Shown: positions 45,229 to 55,466 of the stretch, in pieces | Position numbering within the stretch: position 1 is the stretch's first letter | Layout of the letters: each line of letters opens with the position of its first letter | Position numbers and translations under genes: made by a program | Assembly: GCF_021390645.1 (NCBI RefSeq) | Contig: NZ_JAJEJT010000003.1 | Coordinates: 1,302,001 to 1,366,000 of the forward strand | DNA: 64,000 nucleotides | Direction of reading: 5' to 3' | Source of the DNA: Paraburkholderia flagellata | GTDB lineage: Bacteria > Pseudomonadota > Gammaproteobacteria > Burkholderiales > Burkholderiaceae | Notes under the pieces: model-generated | What the model saw: only the letters and a program-made list of their open reading frames with translations | Database searches by the model: none | Told to the model about the DNA's origin: nothing

Positions 45229-46596
45229 TCAAACGAGCAGCAGCAGCGCAGCGCCGAACACCACGGTGCCGAGCAGGAAGGTCATGACCGTGAAGCCCAG
45301 CACGCGCTGCACGCCAATGCCAGCCATGGCGACCACGGGCGCGGCCCAGAACGGCTGCATCATGTTGGAGACTTGTTCGCCCATTGCGACGGCCATGGTC
45401 GTGGCGGGCATGGAGGCATGCAGCGCGATCGCTGCGGGCACGACGAACGGACCCTGCACGGCCCAGTGGCCGCCGCCGCTCGGAATGAAGAACGTGACGA
45501 TCAGCGAGCACACATAGCTCCAGAACGGCAGCGTGTGCGTGTTCGAGATCGCGATGAAGAAGTGCGAGATCACGTTGGGCAGGCCCGTGGCGTCCATCAT
45601 GCCCATCACGCCGCCATAGAGCGGGTATTGCAGCATCATCGAGCCGGTTTGTTTGGCGGCGTTCTTGACCGCGTCCGCGTAAGCGAGCGGGTAGCCGTGC
45701 AGGATCACGCCTGCGATGAACATCACGAAGATCACGGCGTTCACGCCAGAAAACGCTTCGATGTGCTCAAGGTGCGCGAGCACGAGGAACGTCACGCCCA
45801 CGAGACCAATGAACGCGCTGCCGATCCACGAGTATTCAAGCCACTTTGCGAAGCTCAGCTTGCCTTCGGGGCGTTTGCGCGGTTCCGGGTCGGGGTTCTT
45901 CTCGATGTCGAGCACGACGGCGTCTTCATCGCGCGGCTTGAGGAGCGCGAGCACGATCGGCGTGGCGATGAGCATGACGATCACCGGCACGAGGTTGAAT
46001 GCCGTGAACACGGTGTCGTTGAACGGCAGCACTTCGCCCGTGAGTTTTTGCACGACGTTCATCGCGCTGCCGGGCGTGGATTGCGCGAGCGCGATCGAAC
46101 TGGAAATGCCGCTCGCCCACACGACCCAGCCTGAAAAGCCTGCGGCGACGATCCATGCGAAGTCCACGCGCATGCGCTTGGCCACTTCGCGCGCGAGCAG
46201 CGCGCTGACCACGAGACCGAGCCCCCAGTTGAAGAACGAGGCGACGGCCACGAGCAAGAAGGTGAGCGCGGCTGCCTGTACCGGCGTGCGGGCAACGCCC
46301 ACGAGTGCCTTGAACACGCGCTGCACAGGCGCGGCGTGAGCGAACGCGTGGCCCGTTACAAGGACGAGTGTGATCTGGAAGGCGAACGTGAGGATATTGA
46401 AGAACCCCTTGTACCACCCGACCACGAGCGTGTTGAGCGTTGCATGCGGGGCGAACATCGCCGAGAGTGCGGCCACGACCGCGGTGATGAGGATCGCGAG
46501 CACGAACGGATCGGGAATGGTGCGTTCGAACAGGCTGATCGTCGCGTCTGTAAAGCGCGTCTTGCGGACGGGTGCGGCGGTGGCGGTGGACTTCAC
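45229..46596 (-). CDS. atoE: AtoE-type short-chain fatty acid/carboxylate permease
   Basis: A 455-residue membrane permease with about twelve helices, of the short-chain fatty acid transporter family. Segments are FERTIPDPFVLAILITAVVA, FNWGLGLVVSALLA, VVWASGISSSIALAQSTPG, FFIPSGGGHWAVQGPFVVPA and MGEQVSNMMQPFWAAP. It starts at a GTG (46596) supported by AGGAGA. It lies between the lactonase and PrpD genes and probably imports the substrate of this operon. It need not be acetoacetate. Confidence 0.9.
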   Translation of the reverse strand: MKSTATAAPVRKTRFTDATISLFERTIPDPFVLAILITAVVAALSAMFAPHATLNTLVVGWYKGFFNILTFAFQITLVLVTGHAFAHAAPVQRVFKALVGVARTPVQAAALTFLLVAVASFFNWGLGLVVSALLAREVAKRMRVDFAWIVAAGFSGWVVWASGISSSIALAQSTPGSAMNVVQKLTGEVLPFNDTVFTAFNLVPVIVMLIATPIVLALLKPRDEDAVVLDIEKNPDPEPRKRPEGKLSFAKWLEYSWIGSAFIGLVGVTFLVLAHLEHIEAFSGVNAVIFVMFIAGVILHGYPLAYADAVKNAAKQTGSMMLQYPLYGGVMGMMDATGLPNVISHFFIAISNTHTLPFWSYVCSLIVTFFIPSGGGHWAVQGPFVVPAAIALHASMPATTMAVAMGEQVSNMMQPFWAAPVVAMAGIGVQRVLGFTVMTFLLGTVVFGAALLLLV

Positions 46597-46674
46597 GTAT
46601 CGTCTCCTGGTGCTGAAAGTGGCCGCGCGTACCTGGCACGCGGCTGTTTGTATTTGCGGCGTAGTGGCGCTAGT

Positions 46675-47550
46675 TCATCGGGCGAAGCCGTAGAGTTCGG
46701 CGGGGTTGTCCACGAGAATGCGCTTGCGTGCGGCGTCGTCCTCGACCCATGTGCCGAGCAGATCGAAGATCGCTGCGGTGGCGGGCTTGTGCGTCTCCGT
46801 GACGTGGGGCCAATCGCTGCCCCACACGGTGCGCTGCGGCAGCAGCGCGGCCCATGCGCGCGCGGTGTCGGCGAGGTCGGCGTAGCCGCCGGCGAGTCCC
46901 ACCTGCGAATCGAGGTAGGCGCCCGAGAGTTTGACCCACACGCGCCCGGAAGCGGCGAGGCGGCGCACCACGCCATACGCGGGATGCGCGGTGCCCGCTG
47001 GCAAGGGCAGGCGCGCGAGATGGTCGAACACCATCTTGCAGGGCAGGCGGGTGAGCAACGCTTCGTGCTCGACGATCTGGTCGGCGGTCCAGTGCAATTG
47101 CACATGCCAGCCGAGTTCCGCGATGCGTCGCGCCAGCGGTTCGACCATGTCGAAGGTGACGACCGCTTGATGCGGCGTGTACAAAGTGAAGCGAATGCCC
47201 CGTATGCCGCCACGATCGAGCATGTCGAGTTCGGTGTCGCTCACATCGGGGCGCAGGACGGCTACGCCACGGGCGTTGTCGACGCCTAGTTGACGGATCG
47301 CGTCCACCGTCACGCAATTGTCGGTGCCGTAAGGTCGCGGTGTGACGATGACGGTGCGCTGCGTGCCGGTGCGCTCCTGTACGCGGCGATAGTCATCGAC
47401 CGTTGCGCGATCAACGATATGCGCACCGTTGCCGGGTGACGCGGCGAAGCGGCGATCGTAGATGTGGATATGCGAATCGCACGCATGGGCGGGCGCTTTT
47501 ATGCGCGCTTTGGGGGCGTCGATGGTATGGACATGCTGCTCACGGTCCAT
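46675..47550 (-). CDS. LigI-like amidohydrolase / dicarboxylate lactonase
   Basis: A 291-residue TIM-barrel hydrolase of the amidohydrolase_2 family, close in pattern to 2-pyrone-4,6-dicarboxylate lactonase. Residues visible: CDSHIHIYD (His27, His29), GIRFTLYTPHQAV, LHWTADQIVEHEALL, KMVFDHLARLPLP and VWGSDWPH with Asp246. AAGGAGA sits before the ATG at 47550. It follows the CoA-transferase by 66 bases. It would open a lactone ring to give a dicarboxylate for CoA activation. The true substrate is not known. Confidence 0.82.
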   Translation of the reverse strand: MDREQHVHTIDAPKARIKAPAHACDSHIHIYDRRFAASPGNGAHIVDRATVDDYRRVQERTGTQRTVIVTPRPYGTDNCVTVDAIRQLGVDNARGVAVLRPDVSDTELDMLDRGGIRGIRFTLYTPHQAVVTFDMVEPLARRIAELGWHVQLHWTADQIVEHEALLTRLPCKMVFDHLARLPLPAGTAHPAYGVVRRLAASGRVWVKLSGAYLDSQVGLAGGYADLADTARAWAALLPQRTVWGSDWPHVTETHKPATAAIFDLLGTWVEDDAARKRILVDNPAELYGFAR

Positions 47551-47616
47551 CGCGTTGTCTCCTTGTTTGCCGCGCACGCCAACGGGATCGACGTGCGCGG
47601 TTGCAGCCTTTTCTGT

Positions 47617-48819
47617 TCAGAGCACGGCGTGCTCGTTTCGCAATCGTTCGATCTCCGCGTCGCTCCAGCCGGCCTCGCGCAGCACCGTATCGGAATGCTC
47701 GCCAAAGGCGGGCGCGGCGATCGGATCGGGTCCAGGTGTCGCCCCGAAGCGGATCGGCTCGCGAAAGCCGCGATACGCGCCTACGCCGGGATAGTCGTAG
47801 CGCGTGACCATCTCCTCTGAGAGCACCTGCGGGTCGTCGAACATATCTTCGACTGTGCGCGCCGCCGCGCAGGGCACCGTTTCGCCAAAGTGCGCTTCCC
47901 ATTCGAGTGCGCTGCGCGCCTGCAACGCGGCGTGCAATTGCGGCACGATCTCGTCACGATGCTCTGCACGTTTGCGCACCGAATCGTAGCGCGGGTTCTG
48001 CGCGAGTGCAGCGAGCCCGGTTTTTTCGCAAAGCGCCTGCCAGAAATGCGGCGTATTCGCCGAGATATAGAGCCAGCCTTCGCGCGTGGGATGAATGCCG
48101 GTGATGCCGCCCGAGCGCATGTCGCGGCCTACGTCCTTCGGTTCGTCGTCGGCCCAGATCATGCGCGCCGACTGCATGGTGAGCGCGCTGCGCAACAGCG
48201 AAACGCCCACGTACTGGCCCGCACCGCTGCGCTCGCGCTCGAACAGCGCGGAGGATACCCCAGCAGCCACGAGCGCGGCGGCGTAGTAGTCGACCACCGA
48301 GCCGTAGAGAATCTCGGGCGGGCCGCCGCGCTTGCCCTGGAAGGTGCACATGCCCGTCATGGTCTGCAGCACCTGGTCGTAGCCGGCCTTGTCCTTGTTC
48401 GGGCCCTGGTCGCCGTAGCCGGTGACCGCGCAATAGATCAGACGCGGGTTCACTTCGCGCAGTTGCTCCCAGGCGATGCCCAGGCGCGCTGGCACGCCGG
48501 GGCGAAAGTTGTGCACGAGCACGTCGGCTTGTTCGACGAGCCGCAGCAGCACTTCCTGAGCGCCTGGTTGCTTCAGGTCGAGCACGAGGCCGCGCTTGCC
48601 GCGGTTGACACCGAGAAAGGCGCGGCTTTCGGCTTCCAGCGTGGACGGATACTTGCGCAAGTTGTCGCCGGTGGGCGGTTCGATCTTGATGACGTCCGCG
48701 CCCTGATCGGCGAGCAGCGTGCAGCCGTACGGGCCCGCGATATAGGCGCTCAGATCGAGCACGCGCACGCCGGCGAGCGGGCCGCGCGGCGCGGCGTTCG
48801 TTTCGGGAGACTGATTCAT
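47617..48819 (-). CDS. Class III CoA-transferase (CaiB/BaiF family)
   Basis: A 400-residue transferase that moves CoA between carboxylates. Family segments: LDLSAYIAGPYGCTLLADQG, IKIEPPTGDNLRK, FLGVNRGKRGLVLDLKQP, HNFRPGV and the catalytic Asp148 in AGYDQVLQTMTG. The late segment is TIR/ICE-like: GGITGIHPTREGWLYISA. Its ATG overlaps the stop of the CitE-like gene (ATGA), so the two are translationally coupled. It supplies the CoA ester that the lyase can cleave. Confidence 0.9.
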   Translation of the reverse strand: MNQSPETNAAPRGPLAGVRVLDLSAYIAGPYGCTLLADQGADVIKIEPPTGDNLRKYPSTLEAESRAFLGVNRGKRGLVLDLKQPGAQEVLLRLVEQADVLVHNFRPGVPARLGIAWEQLREVNPRLIYCAVTGYGDQGPNKDKAGYDQVLQTMTGMCTFQGKRGGPPEILYGSVVDYYAAALVAAGVSSALFERERSGAGQYVGVSLLRSALTMQSARMIWADDEPKDVGRDMRSGGITGIHPTREGWLYISANTPHFWQALCEKTGLAALAQNPRYDSVRKRAEHRDEIVPQLHAALQARSALEWEAHFGETVPCAAARTVEDMFDDPQVLSEEMVTRYDYPGVGAYRGFREPIRFGATPGPDPIAAPAFGEHSDTVLREAGWSDAEIERLRNEHAVL

Positions 48820-49709
48820 TGACGCACCTCGCCCGACGTTGTGCACGCAACGAGCCCAAGCCGCTCAGCGCTTTGCACGAGCGCGCGGGCGCGCTCGACG
48901 AAAGGCGCGTCGATCATCTTGCCGTCCACGACATAAGCGCCCACGCCGTCACGTTCGGCGTTGCGCGCGGCTTCCACCACGCGCAGCGCGTGGGCAATTT
49001 CTTCGTCAGACGGGCGGAACACCTCGTTGGCGAGCGCGATCTGGCTCGGGTGAATGCAGCTCTTGCCGAGGAAGCCGAGCGTACGGGCCAATTCGGCTTC
49101 TGCGCGAAATCCTTCGGCATCCTTGATATTCGCAAACGCTGAATCGTACGCGAACACGCCGGCTTCGCCCGCTGCGAGCCGCAGGCTGAACATCGCTTGC
49201 TGCACGGCCGCCGGGTCGCGTCGTGCGATGCCGAGCGGCTCGAACAAGTCGCCAAGACCCAGTTGCAGTCCCGCCACGCGTGCATGGGCGGCGGCGAGCG
49301 TCGCGGCCTCGCGTAGCGCGCGCGGCGACTCGACGTTAAGCAGCAGTTTGACGGGACGGCTTACGCCATTGGCGCGCTCCGCGCGCTCGATCGCCGCGGC
49401 GGCGGCGCGCACGTCCTCGACGGATTCGGGTTTCGGCAGATTCACGTAATCGAGGCCGGGCTGAACCACGGCAGCAATATCGTCGGCGAACCACGGTGTA
49501 TCGAGCGCGTTCACGCGCACGATCAGCACCTTGCCGCGTTCGCGCATGGCGGGCGAAACCAGCAGGGCCCGCAGCGCCTCACGTGCTTCGGGTTTACGCG
49601 CAGGCGCAACCGAGTCTTCCAGATCGAACGACAACGCGTCCGCGGCGCTCGCGAGCGCCTTTTCGAACAGCTCCGGGCGCGATGCCGGCACGAACAGTTT
49701 GCTTCTCAT
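48816..49709 (-). CDS. CitE-like CoA-ester lyase (HpcH/HpaI family)
   Basis: A 297-residue TIM-barrel lyase of the malyl/citramalyl/citryl-CoA type. Key parts: RSKLFVPASRPELFEKAL, ALSFDLEDSVAPARKPEAR, VNLPKPESVEDV, LLLNVESPRALREA (metal-binding Glu) and GFLGKSCIHPSQIALANEVF. It is the first gene of the operon, divergent from a LysR gene. It would split a 3-hydroxyacyl-CoA into acetyl-CoA or a homologue plus a 2-oxoacid. The start at 49709 is preferred to 49736 on alignment with the family. Confidence 0.88.
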   Translation of the reverse strand: MRSKLFVPASRPELFEKALASAADALSFDLEDSVAPARKPEAREALRALLVSPAMRERGKVLIVRVNALDTPWFADDIAAVVQPGLDYVNLPKPESVEDVRAAAAAIERAERANGVSRPVKLLLNVESPRALREAATLAAAHARVAGLQLGLGDLFEPLGIARRDPAAVQQAMFSLRLAAGEAGVFAYDSAFANIKDAEGFRAEAELARTLGFLGKSCIHPSQIALANEVFRPSDEEIAHALRVVEAARNAERDGVGAYVVDGKMIDAPFVERARALVQSAERLGLVACTTSGEVRQ

Positions 49710-49765
49710 CTCCACGCATTCCGTATAGATCACCACTGAGGGCAGTCTACGATCGGCAACGATTT

Positions 49766-49788
49766 AGATAAACTATGCGAATCTATCT
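49766..49788. promoter_or_regulatory. Putative LysR operator between citE-like and lysR genes
   Basis: AGATA-N13-TATCT in a conspicuously AT-rich 40-base patch inside the 103-bp divergent gap. A secondary CTATG/CATAG pair overlaps it. The layout suits a LysR-type site controlling both directions. Confidence 0.45.
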
Positions 49789-49812
49789 TTAAACCATAGA
49801 ATTGCTACGTTT

Positions 49813-50685
49813 ATGGACACAGGCTTTCTGAGCAACCTGCTGCTGGTCGTGGAGAGCGGCTCGATGGCGGAGGCCGCGCGTCGCGTGGGCGTGACGCCTG
49901 CCGCTATCGCGCAGCAAATCCAGGCACTGGAGCGTGAGTTGGGTGTGGCGCTCGTCATGCGCGCGGGGCGCACCGTCATTCCCACGGAGGCGGGCCAGCG
50001 CGTCGTGGAGCGCGCCCGCTCGCTCGTGCGCGGGTTCGACGAGCTGAAAGCGCTGGCCCAGGAGCAGGAAATGGGCGGCGAACTGCGTGTGGGGACCATC
50101 ACATCGGCGCTGCTGAGCGTGCTGCCCGACGTGCTCGCGCGCTTCGCCGCGGCTTTTCCGCAGGTCAAGCTGCTGATTCGCGCAGGCACGTCGACGGAAC
50201 TGTTCGAGGCGCTGCAGCGCGGCGAGGTGGACGTGGCCATCTGCCTGCACCCCGCCTTCGCGCTGCCGAAATCCTATGACTGGCATCTGTTGCGTGAAGA
50301 ACCCATCGTCGTGCTCGCGCCTGCAAGGTTCGCGCGGGCCGATCCGCACGAACTGCTGCGACGCGAGCCGTTCATTCGTTACGACCGCGCGCTCGGCGGC
50401 GGCAAGCAGGCGGACCAGTATCTGCGCCGCGCGAAGATCGCGCCGCGCGAGCTGTTCGAATTGAACTCGCTGATGGCGATTGCGCTGATGGTCGATCGCG
50501 GCCTTGGCGTTTCGCTCGTGCCCGATATCGGCACGCCGCTTACGAAGGGCTTGCGGCTTACGCGCCTCCCACTGCCCGAGGAAACCGAGCCGCGCCGTTT
50601 CGGCATTCTGTGGTCGCGCGCATCCACGCGCAGCCGCGTGATACGCGGGATGATCGAATGCTCCGCAGAGGTGCTGCGCAGGTAA
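49813..50685 (+). CDS. LysR-family regulator of the CitE/CoA-transferase operon
   Basis: A 290-residue regulator. Helix-turn-helix: FLSNLLLVVESGSMAEAARR and VGVTPAAIAQQIQALERELG. The effector domain begins near residue 90 (GELRVGTITSALLSVLPDVL). It is divergent from the five-gene catabolic operon with an AT-rich palindrome between them, so activation by the operon's substrate is the simplest reading. Confidence 0.92.
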   Translation: MDTGFLSNLLLVVESGSMAEAARRVGVTPAAIAQQIQALERELGVALVMRAGRTVIPTEAGQRVVERARSLVRGFDELKALAQEQEMGGELRVGTITSALLSVLPDVLARFAAAFPQVKLLIRAGTSTELFEALQRGEVDVAICLHPAFALPKSYDWHLLREEPIVVLAPARFARADPHELLRREPFIRYDRALGGGKQADQYLRRAKIAPRELFELNSLMAIALMVDRGLGVSLVPDIGTPLTKGLRLTRLPLPEETEPRRFGILWSRASTRSRVIRGMIECSAEVLRR

Positions 50686-50715
50686 TGGCTGGGTGTCGTC
50701 ACGGTCGCGCCGGCT

Positions 50716-51618
50716 TCACGCGCCCGCGGGCTTGCCGATGCGCTTGTGCCAGAGTTCGATGAACGACTCCGCGGCGGGCGAAAGCGAATGGTCGGCCCGC
50801 CGGATCAGATTGACGTCGCGCGTGACAACGGGCGCTTCGAGCTTGCGCGCGACGAGATCGCGGTGCGGAAACGCGCCGAGCAGCATACCGGGAAAGATTG
50901 CGATGCCGAGTCCCGCCTCGGTCATCGAAAGCCCCGTTGTCATATAGGACACCTCATATTCAATGGACTTGCGCTCGCCTAGCGCGAAGAGCGTCTCGTC
51001 GATCAGGCCGCGAATGCCGCTGCCCGGTTTCACGCCGATCCACGGGTAGCCGAGCGCATCGGCCCACGTTACGCGGCGCTTTTTCGCGAGCGGCGAATCC
51101 TTGCGGCAAATCGCGCAGAGCCTGTCGCGCGCGAGACATTGCAGCGTGATGCCTTCGGGTTTGTCGCTGATCGTGCCGATGCTGAACTCCACGTCGCCGG
51201 TGAGCGTGGAGGCGGTGAGCCGGTCGGGCGCGGCGTCGTCGATCGAGACCTCAATGTTCGGATACAGCGCGCGATACTCGGCCACGAGCCGCGGCACGAT
51301 GGCCGCCGCGATGGAAGGCGTGGCGGCGAAGCGCAACTGTCCGCGCTCGCGCCCAGCCAACTCTTTCACGCTCGACTGGATCGATTCGAGGTCGCGCAGC
51401 ATGCGCTCGACCGTGGGCAGGATTTCCTGCGCCGCCACCGTGGGCCGCAGCGAACGCGATGTGCGGTCGAAGAGGCGCATGCCGAGCGCTTCCTCCATCT
51501 GCCGGATCAGCACGCTGACGGCCGGTTGCGTGATGAACATTTCGTCGGCGGCGCGCGTGAGTACGCCGAAACGGCAGACGAGCGCGAACGCGCGCAGTTG
51601 CTTGATGGTCGGTTGCAT
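50716..51618 (-). CDS. LysR-family regulator of the MHS permease locus
   Basis: A 300-residue regulator beginning MQPTIKQLRAFALVCRFG. Helix-turn-helix: ADEMFITQPAVSVLIRQMEE. The effector domain starts near LRFAATPSIAAAIVPRLVAE. It is divergent from an MHS-family permease gene. A perfect palindrome overlaps its start codon, which suggests autoregulation. Confidence 0.92.
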   Translation of the reverse strand: MQPTIKQLRAFALVCRFGVLTRAADEMFITQPAVSVLIRQMEEALGMRLFDRTSRSLRPTVAAQEILPTVERMLRDLESIQSSVKELAGRERGQLRFAATPSIAAAIVPRLVAEYRALYPNIEVSIDDAAPDRLTASTLTGDVEFSIGTISDKPEGITLQCLARDRLCAICRKDSPLAKKRRVTWADALGYPWIGVKPGSGIRGLIDETLFALGERKSIEYEVSYMTTGLSMTEAGLGIAIFPGMLLGAFPHRDLVARKLEAPVVTRDVNLIRRADHSLSPAAESFIELWHKRIGKPAGA

Positions 51619-51631
51619 AAAGTTACTTTAT
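51617..51631. promoter_or_regulatory. Perfect palindrome at the LysR start
   Basis: ATAAAGT-T-ACTTTAT, seven base pairs each side of one base. It covers the first bases upstream of the LysR start (ATG 51618-51616) and points into the permease promoter region. Ten bases further on, GATTTTGTT resembles part of the ligJ/AAHS element. Confidence 0.5.
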
Positions 51632-51773
51632 GGAGCCATTGATTTTGTTCGATTGTCTTCATGACTATAGTGCCTTACATTGCATTGCGGCAGATTCGCA
51701 TGAAGCCGATAACGAACCGATAGAAGCAGCAGATAAAAGCAGGCCAGCCGCGAGCCGGCCGCAGGAGACAGTC

Positions 51774-53066
51774 GTGAGAGCAATGGATACGCGTATTCGC
51801 TGGCGCGGCGCCGTGGCGTCGACGCTCGGAAACGTGCTGGAGTGGTACGACTTCGTCGTATTCGGGTTTCTCTCTATCATCATCGCCAGACAGTTCTTTC
51901 CCGGCAATAGCGAATACGCAGCGCTCATGCTGACGACGGCCACTTTCGGCGCGGGTTTCGTCGTGCGGCCGCTCGGCGGCGTGCTGCTCGGCATGTACGC
52001 CGACCGCAAAGGTCGCAAGGCGGGCCTTACCCTCGTCATCGCCTTGATGACGCTGGCGGCCGCGATGATCGCCTTCACGCCCGGTTTCCAGCAGATCGGA
52101 CTCGTTGCGCCCGCAATCGTCTTGTGTGCTCGCCTGCTGCAGGGTATTTCGGCAGGCGGCGAGTTCGGCACGGCCACGGCCATGCTGATCGAATACGCGC
52201 CCAAGGGGCGGCGCAACCTCTACGGCAGCTGGCAGATGTTCGCCCAGGCGCTGGGCGCGCTGCTGGCCGTGGCGATGGGCAGCGCGCTCACGCATCTGTT
52301 CACGCCGCACGCGCTCGAATCGTGGGCGTGGCGCATTCCTTTCCTCTTTGGTCTGCTTATTGGCCCGGTGGGTTTCTATATTCGCCGCAGTCTGCCGGAG
52401 ACCGAGGCGTTCGAGCAGATCGAAAAACGCGTGAAGGCGCCGTTTAGCCGCGTGGTGTCGCAATACCCGCGCGAGCTTTTCGTGGCGACGGCGCTGAGCG
52501 CCGCACTCAACGTCATGGCGTACGTGATCATCACCTATCTGCCGATCTATTCGGTCCAGAACCTGCACATGCCGGTGACGCTGCCCTTTAACGTGCTGCT
52601 TGCGAGCGTGTTGCTGCGCGTGGTCACGATTCCGCTCTTCGGCCATATGGCGGACCGCGTGGGCGGTAACCGCATGATCTGCGGCTCGCTCATCGTATTT
52701 CTCATCGTGCTGTATCCGGCCTACTACTGGATCGTGAGCGCGCCTTCCATCGTTTCGATCATGACGGTCGAATTGCTGTTTGCATTGTTGATTGGCGCTT
52801 CGAATAGCCCGATCCCCACGGCACTTGCAGCGCTCTTTCCCACCGAAGTGCGCTCCACGGGTCTGGCGATTTCGTACAACATCGGCGCGGCGATTTTCGG
52901 CGGATTCTCGCCATTCGTGCTGACCTGGCTGTTGCACACCACGGGCAACAACATGGCGCCTGCGCACTTCTGCGCGGTGTTCTTCGCGCTGGGCCTCGTT
53001 GGGGCGTTCATGCTCAAGCGCGAGGCGCCGCATTTGAACGACCTTTCGGCGCCTTCGTCCATTTAA
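51774..53066 (+). CDS. MHS-family MFS permease
   Basis: A 430-residue metabolite:H+ symporter. It begins RWRGAVASTLGNVLEWYDFV, the MHS signature. RPLGGVLLGMYADRKGRKAG is the loop 2-3 motif; LLQGISAGGEFGTATAMLIE and PKGRRNLYGSWQMFAQALGA follow, with twelve helices overall. A GTG at 51774 lies six bases from AGGAG and is preferred; ATG 51783 is the alternative. The amidohydrolase gene follows after 102 bases, so it may import that enzyme's carboxylate substrate. Confidence 0.88.
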   Translation: MRAMDTRIRWRGAVASTLGNVLEWYDFVVFGFLSIIIARQFFPGNSEYAALMLTTATFGAGFVVRPLGGVLLGMYADRKGRKAGLTLVIALMTLAAAMIAFTPGFQQIGLVAPAIVLCARLLQGISAGGEFGTATAMLIEYAPKGRRNLYGSWQMFAQALGALLAVAMGSALTHLFTPHALESWAWRIPFLFGLLIGPVGFYIRRSLPETEAFEQIEKRVKAPFSRVVSQYPRELFVATALSAALNVMAYVIITYLPIYSVQNLHMPVTLPFNVLLASVLLRVVTIPLFGHMADRVGGNRMICGSLIVFLIVLYPAYYWIVSAPSIVSIMTVELLFALLIGASNSPIPTALAALFPTEVRSTGLAISYNIGAAIFGGFSPFVLTWLLHTTGNNMAPAHFCAVFFALGLVGAFMLKREAPHLNDLSAPSSI

Positions 53067-53093
53067 GCGGATCGACGCAACCCATACACGCTG

Positions 53094-53128
53094 ACGCTTC
53101 CATCCATACGATAAGGATGACGAAGCGT
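53094..53128 (+). terminator. Imperfect hairpin after the MHS permease gene
   Basis: ACGCTTC..CATCC pairs with GGATG.ACGAAGCGT around a nine-base loop with a small bulge, followed by TATTTGTT. It could be a weak terminator or attenuator before the amidohydrolase gene. Confidence 0.35.
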
Positions 53129-53168
53129 TATTTGTTCCATCGGTTAATCTCGAACAGGAGAAACCAGC

Positions 53169-54149
53169 ATGCCCGTCATCGACGTCCATACCCATATTTT
53201 CACGCACAAATGGCTTGACCTGCTCAAGGAGCGCGGTGGCGCCTACAACATTCAAACGCGGCCCGACGGGCAGCAGGAAGTGTTTCGCGGCAACACGCCG
53301 GTCGTGATTCCGCAGAAGGGCCATTTCGACTTCGATCTTCGCATCAAGCACATGAACGAAGCGGGTATCGACGTTTCGGTCGTTTCGCTGACGTGCCCGA
53401 ACGTTTTCTGGGGTGACGAGGAAACGAGCTGCCAGGCCGCGCGCGAGACCAACGACACGATTGCCGAGGGACAGGCCGCTCACCCCGAGCGTATCCGCTG
53501 GTTCGCTTCGCTGCCGTGGGAGTATCCGCAACGCGCGGTCCAGGAACTGGAGCGCGCCTGCGCCAACGGTGCGAGCGGCGTGATGGTGCTTGCCAACGTG
53601 GCGGGCCGCAGTCTCACGGACCCGATGTTCGCGCCGATCTGGGCCGAGATCGACCGGCGTTCGCTGCCGGTGCTCGTGCATCCCACCGATCCGCCGGGCG
53701 TCGAGCAAATGGACATGACGAAGTTCGACCTGAGCTGGTCGGTGGGCTTCATGTTCGATACGACGCTCGCCATCACGCGCATGATCTTCGAAGGCTTCTT
53801 CGACCAGTATCCGAACCTCAAGATCATCGCCTCGCATGCGGGCGGTGCGCTGCCGTATCTCGCTGGCCGCTTCGGCAAAGGCGACGACGTGGAAATCCCG
53901 CAGCGCCGCCAGATGAAGCGCAAGCCCATCGACTATCTGCGCCACATTTACTACGACTGCATCACGTATAGCCCGGCTTCGCTCGAGTTCCTGATCTCGG
54001 TGGTGGGCGCAGACCAGGTCATGTTCGGGACGGACTGGCCGCATCAGGTGCATGACACGCGCGGCGCGTTTGCCAATACCGCGCGCTTGCCGAAGGCGCA
54101 AAGCGATGCGGTGCGCGGCAGCAACGCATTGAAGGTGTTTGGATTCTGA
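53169..54149 (+). CDS. ACMSD-like amidohydrolase / decarboxylase
   Basis: A 326-residue TIM-barrel metal enzyme. It has MPVIDVHTHIF (His7, His9), VLVHPTDPPG, IIASHAGGALPYLAGRFG and FGTDWPHQ (Asp289), the set found in ACMSD and non-oxidative aromatic decarboxylases. AGGAGA precedes the ATG. It shares its locus with an MHS permease and a LysR regulator. A hydroxybenzoate, picolinate or related carboxylate is a likely substrate; hydrolysis instead of decarboxylation cannot be excluded. Confidence 0.85.
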   Translation: MPVIDVHTHIFTHKWLDLLKERGGAYNIQTRPDGQQEVFRGNTPVVIPQKGHFDFDLRIKHMNEAGIDVSVVSLTCPNVFWGDEETSCQAARETNDTIAEGQAAHPERIRWFASLPWEYPQRAVQELERACANGASGVMVLANVAGRSLTDPMFAPIWAEIDRRSLPVLVHPTDPPGVEQMDMTKFDLSWSVGFMFDTTLAITRMIFEGFFDQYPNLKIIASHAGGALPYLAGRFGKGDDVEIPQRRQMKRKPIDYLRHIYYDCITYSPASLEFLISVVGADQVMFGTDWPHQVHDTRGAFANTARLPKAQSDAVRGSNALKVFGF

Positions 54150-54160
54150 GCCGGCAAGAT

Positions 54161-54190
54161 GGCAGGCGCGGCTGTTGGGCCGCGCTTGCC
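54161..54190. terminator. Hairpin between convergent amidohydrolase and hmp genes
   Basis: A twelve-base-pair stem (GGCAGGCGCGGC with GCCGCGCTTGCC, one wobble) with a six-base loop, located in the 57-bp convergent gap. It probably acts in both directions although no T-run is present. Confidence 0.5.
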
Positions 54191-54206
54191 GAGATGGACG
54201 CTGCGC

Positions 54207-55466
<1,260 letters not shown>

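Noticed and set aside
45169..46134. Long plus-strand frame across the AtoE-type permease gene
   Set aside because: Strongly His/Arg/Asp-rich, no start signal, and it is the complement of a clear twelve-helix permease.
51675..54101. An 808-codon antisense frame across the MHS permease and amidohydrolase genes
   Set aside because: It spans two well-supported genes and their gap, is extremely Arg/His-rich and shows no family pattern.
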